A stretch of DNA of 49,390 nucleotides from Gammaproteobacteria bacterium (GTDB lineage Bacteria; Pseudomonadota; Gammaproteobacteria; Xanthomonadales; Xanthomonadaceae). The notes beneath the pieces were generated by a model. It did not search any database and was not told the origin of the DNA. It saw nothing but the letters and a program-made list of their open reading frames with translations. Position numbers and translations under genes: made by a program. Location of the stretch: NCBI GenBank assembly GCA_025352045.1, contig JANXUD010000079.1:1-49390 (forward strand), written 5' to 3'. Of this stretch, positions 47,744 to 49,390 are shown in pieces. Position 1 is the stretch's first letter, and each line of letters begins with the position of its first letter.

Positions 47744-49147
47744 TCAGAAGTTGTAGTTGGCGCCGAACAGGATCACGCGACCGAAGTCGTAGGTGAAATT
47801 CGGGATGACCTGGCCCGGATCCGGCACCGAGCCGGTCGCACTCTTGTAGTTCCGGGTGGAAGTGTGGGTCAGGTTGTAACCCTGCAACAGCAGTGATAGC
47901 CCCTTCAGCGAGCTGTCGTCGCTGAATGCGTATTCCAGCTGCGCGTCGACCACCTTGTCCGAACCCTGCTGCTTCGTGGTCGGCCGGAAGAAGATGTCAC
48001 GCGTGGTTGCCGTGAAGGGCGACCGGTAGCGCTGGCTGACCCGCGCGGAGAACCCGTGCTTCTCGTAGTAGAAGGTCACGTTGTTGGAAATGCCCGACAA
48101 GCCATTGATCGACGTCTTCGAACCGGCGATCACGCGGTTGCTGTTCTGGTCGATCTGCTGGTCCTGGATGGTGCTGTTGATCTTGGTGGCGCTCACGACC
48201 ATGCCGAAGCCATCGAGGGTGTCGCTGAGCAGGCCGGCGTCGAGCGACAGCGCCCCTTCGTAGCCCACCACCTTGCCGCCGTGGCCATTGAGCGGCTCGA
48301 ACGACGGCCCGAACTGCTCCACGGGACCGGTATACCCGGCAGGAACCGGGACGTCGGAGTTGTCGACCGAACTCACGCCATAGGTGATGTAGCTGAGCAG
48401 GTTCTTGCGGAACGCGGCGAACGACAGGTAGCTGCGCTTTCCGAAATACTTCTCGATCGACAAGTCGAAGGCCACGGCCTTCCACGGCTTGAGTTCGGGG
48501 TTGCCGGCATACACCTGCGACCAATGACCCAGGTCCGGATTGGTCTGGCCCGGGGCAGGCACGGTGATGTTCAGCGTGGGCGTGCTGGTGCCGGCACGCA
48601 TGTCGTTGATCTGCGGCCGCGCCGTGGCGACGCCGGCGCCGAGGCGCAGGATGAGGTCGGGCTTCAGTTCGGCCACCAGGTTCAGGCTGGGCAGGAAGTC
48701 GTTGTAGGTCGCGCCACCCTCCTTGCGGAACAGCAGGCTGAAGTCCACGTTGTCTTCGTTGCCCCGGTACTGCCAACCCTCGGCGTGCTGCTTGGTATGC
48801 ACGCCCTGCACACCGAAGTTGCCCCGGATCGGGATGCCGTGCACTTCAGTGTTGATGTCCGCCATCACGAAGGCGGTGGTGACCTGCTCGTTGATGAAGG
48901 AATCATTGGCCTTCAGGCCGAGGACGGCGGGCTTCAGCGTCAGCGCGCCGGAACTGATCAGGTAGGGAATGTCCAGCCGGATCAGGCTGTCGACGCCCAT
49001 CCAGGACATGTCGAAGGGTGCCAGGACCCCCGCTGCTGGAATCGTGCCATTGGGCTGGCCGTTGGTGCCCAGCGGGTAGATGAGCCGGGTCTCGTTGCTC
49101 TCGACGCTCTTGTCGCGCTTGGTGACATTCACAAACGCCGGGTACAG
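47744..49147 (-). pseudogene. 5'-truncated TonB-dependent receptor (barrel only)
   Basis: About 467 codons remain. The frame begins abruptly after a TAG at 49150-49148 with LYPAFVNVTKRDKS. VNVTKRDKS aligns with GLNFTKRDKSK in the middle (about residue 495) of the intact receptor at 3136. Signal peptide, TonB box and plug are absent, and the upstream 170 bp show no receptor sequence in any frame. The barrel part is well kept (NDFLPSLNL, ARPQINDMRAG, LKPWKAVAFDLSIEKYF, final strand VILFGANYNF) with no internal stop, so the loss may be recent. A barrel without plug and signal sequence is not expected to work. No inverted repeats or transposase explain the break; an assembly join is an alternative. 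Confidence 0.82.
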
Positions 49148-49166
49148 CTAAGGGAAGTCCTTGAAG

Positions 49167-49233
49167 AAAAAATCCGCAGCAGCTCGCCCGGCTTTGCTGC
49201 GTCCACCTTGGGTTTGTAGCCAATTTGTTGGCT
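49167..49233 (-). ncRNA. Candidate small RNA 3' end: hairpin followed by intrinsic terminator
   Basis: Read leftward, AGCCAA-CAAA-TTGGCT (49233-49218) forms a 6-bp stem with a 4-nt loop. About 16 nt later CGCAGCA (49201-49195) and TGCTGCG (49181-49175) form a 7-bp stem followed by GATTTTTT (49174-49167). This is the layout of a small RNA or a leader with an attenuator. No protein gene lies upstream in this direction, since the next gene reads rightward from 49318. The 5' end is not determined; a promoter could lie within 49250-49310. It could instead be the relic terminator of a deleted gene. Confidence 0.35.
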
Positions 49234-49303
49234 TGGCGCATGCGGGATTCATCCAACACGCTTGAAGCCTGTAATTGCATACAGTTATTTCTTGCTTGCA
49301 GAC

Positions 49304-49309
49304 TACAAT
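49304..49309 (+). promoter_or_regulatory. -10 element of the topoisomerase gene, probably leaderless
   Basis: TACAAT ends 8 nt before the ATG at 49318. Transcription would start at or within a few bases of the start codon. No Shine-Dalgarno sequence is present, consistent with a leaderless mRNA. No good -35 was found. Confidence 0.4.
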
Positions 49310-49317
49310 CCGCCCTT

Positions 49318-49390
49318 ATGGCAGTCAAACCAACCCCTGAATACTCCGAAGGTTCCATCCGCGTGCTCAAGGGCCTGGAGCCGGTCAAGC
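49318..49390 (+). CDS. parE: Type IIA DNA topoisomerase subunit B, N-terminal part (probably ParE)
   Basis: Only 24 codons are visible: MAVKPTPEYSEG followed by SIRVLKGLEPVK, at the right edge. This matches the start of the ATPase domain in topoisomerase IV subunit B and gyrase subunit B (IxVLxGLEPVRxRPGMY). GLEPVK favours ParE over GyrB, whose equivalent is usually GLEAVRKRPGMYIG. The enzyme subunit binds ATP to drive DNA strand passage in chromosome decatenation. It marks the boundary of the glucan island. The gene continues outside the window. Confidence 0.7.
   Translation, partial: MAVKPTPEYSEGSIRVLKGLEPVK

Larger units (their letters stand above)
49148..49317. other. AT-richer intergenic region between receptor remnant and topoisomerase gene
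   Basis: 170 bp with no gene. It contains a leftward hairpin plus terminator-like structure (49167-49233) and a rightward -10 element at 49304-49309. Its composition is noticeably less GC-rich than the neighbouring coding sequence. Confidence 0.6.

Noticed and set aside
48903-49388. 161-codon minus-strand frame crossing the receptor break point and the topoisomerase start
   Set aside because: It has no recognisable domain, overlaps two better-supported features in other frames and shows no start signal. It does not rescue the missing receptor N-terminus.

Overview
The window is a GC-rich bacterial chromosome segment, most likely from a Xanthomonadaceae/Lysobacteraceae-type gammaproteobacterium. 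The clues are very high GC with long antisense shadow frames, TonB-dependent receptors paired with flavin-dependent 'tryptophan halogenase' genes, an Entner-Doudoroff operon ordered zwf-glk-pgl-edd-eda, and a dispersed GCGGCT-type palindromic repeat. Species is not determined. Almost all of the window is coding. No tRNA, rRNA, CRISPR, transposase or phage gene was seen.

It is essentially one large alpha-glucan (starch, maltodextrin, glycogen) utilisation island. Left block, 1-8.6 kb: start of a glucokinase and a secreted alpha-amylase (both -), divergent from an intact TonB-dependent receptor (+), then a tryptophan-halogenase-family flavoprotein (-) and an aldo/keto reductase (+). Second block, 8.6-17.0 kb: an unrelated-looking cell-envelope pair, a membrane-anchored bacterial alpha-2-macroglobulin with a CxEQ thioester motif and penicillin-binding protein 1C. 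Third block, 17.0-23.5 kb (-): a maltose ABC operon malK-malE-malF-malG plus an exported GH13 amylase. Fourth block, 23.7-34.7 kb (+): glgP-glgB-glgX-malQ, a Gfo/Idh/MocA oxidoreductase and a MATE transporter. Fifth block, 34.8-46.1 kb: an exported esterase, a lipoprotein GH13 amylase (-) divergent from a secreted pullulanase (+), then zwf-glk-pgl-edd-eda with overlapping start and stop codons. Right end, 46.1-49.4 kb: a second tryptophan-halogenase-family gene, the 3' part of a second TonB receptor whose plug-encoding 5' part is missing, and the first 24 codons of a type IIA topoisomerase B subunit (probably parE).

The genes suggest a full route. Surface and periplasmic GH13 enzymes and pullulanase cut alpha-glucan; the TonB receptor and MalEFGK import oligosaccharides; MalQ, GlgP, GlgX and GlgB interconvert maltodextrin and glycogen in the cytoplasm; glucokinase and the Entner-Doudoroff enzymes carry glucose to pyruvate and glyceraldehyde 3-phosphate.

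The most informative non-coding signal is a 13-bp palindrome, consensus GTAGTTWAACTAC, found six times. Exactly two copies lie in each of the three divergent intergenic regions of the glucan genes (amylase/TonB receptor, malK/glgP, lipoprotein amylase/pullulanase). It looks like a LacI-family (MalR-like) operator set; the regulator gene itself is not in the window. Other notable points are the truncated receptor with an adjacent candidate small RNA or terminator, probable leaderless starts, acidic low-complexity inserts in two enzymes, and retention of halogenase catalytic residues in both flavoproteins.
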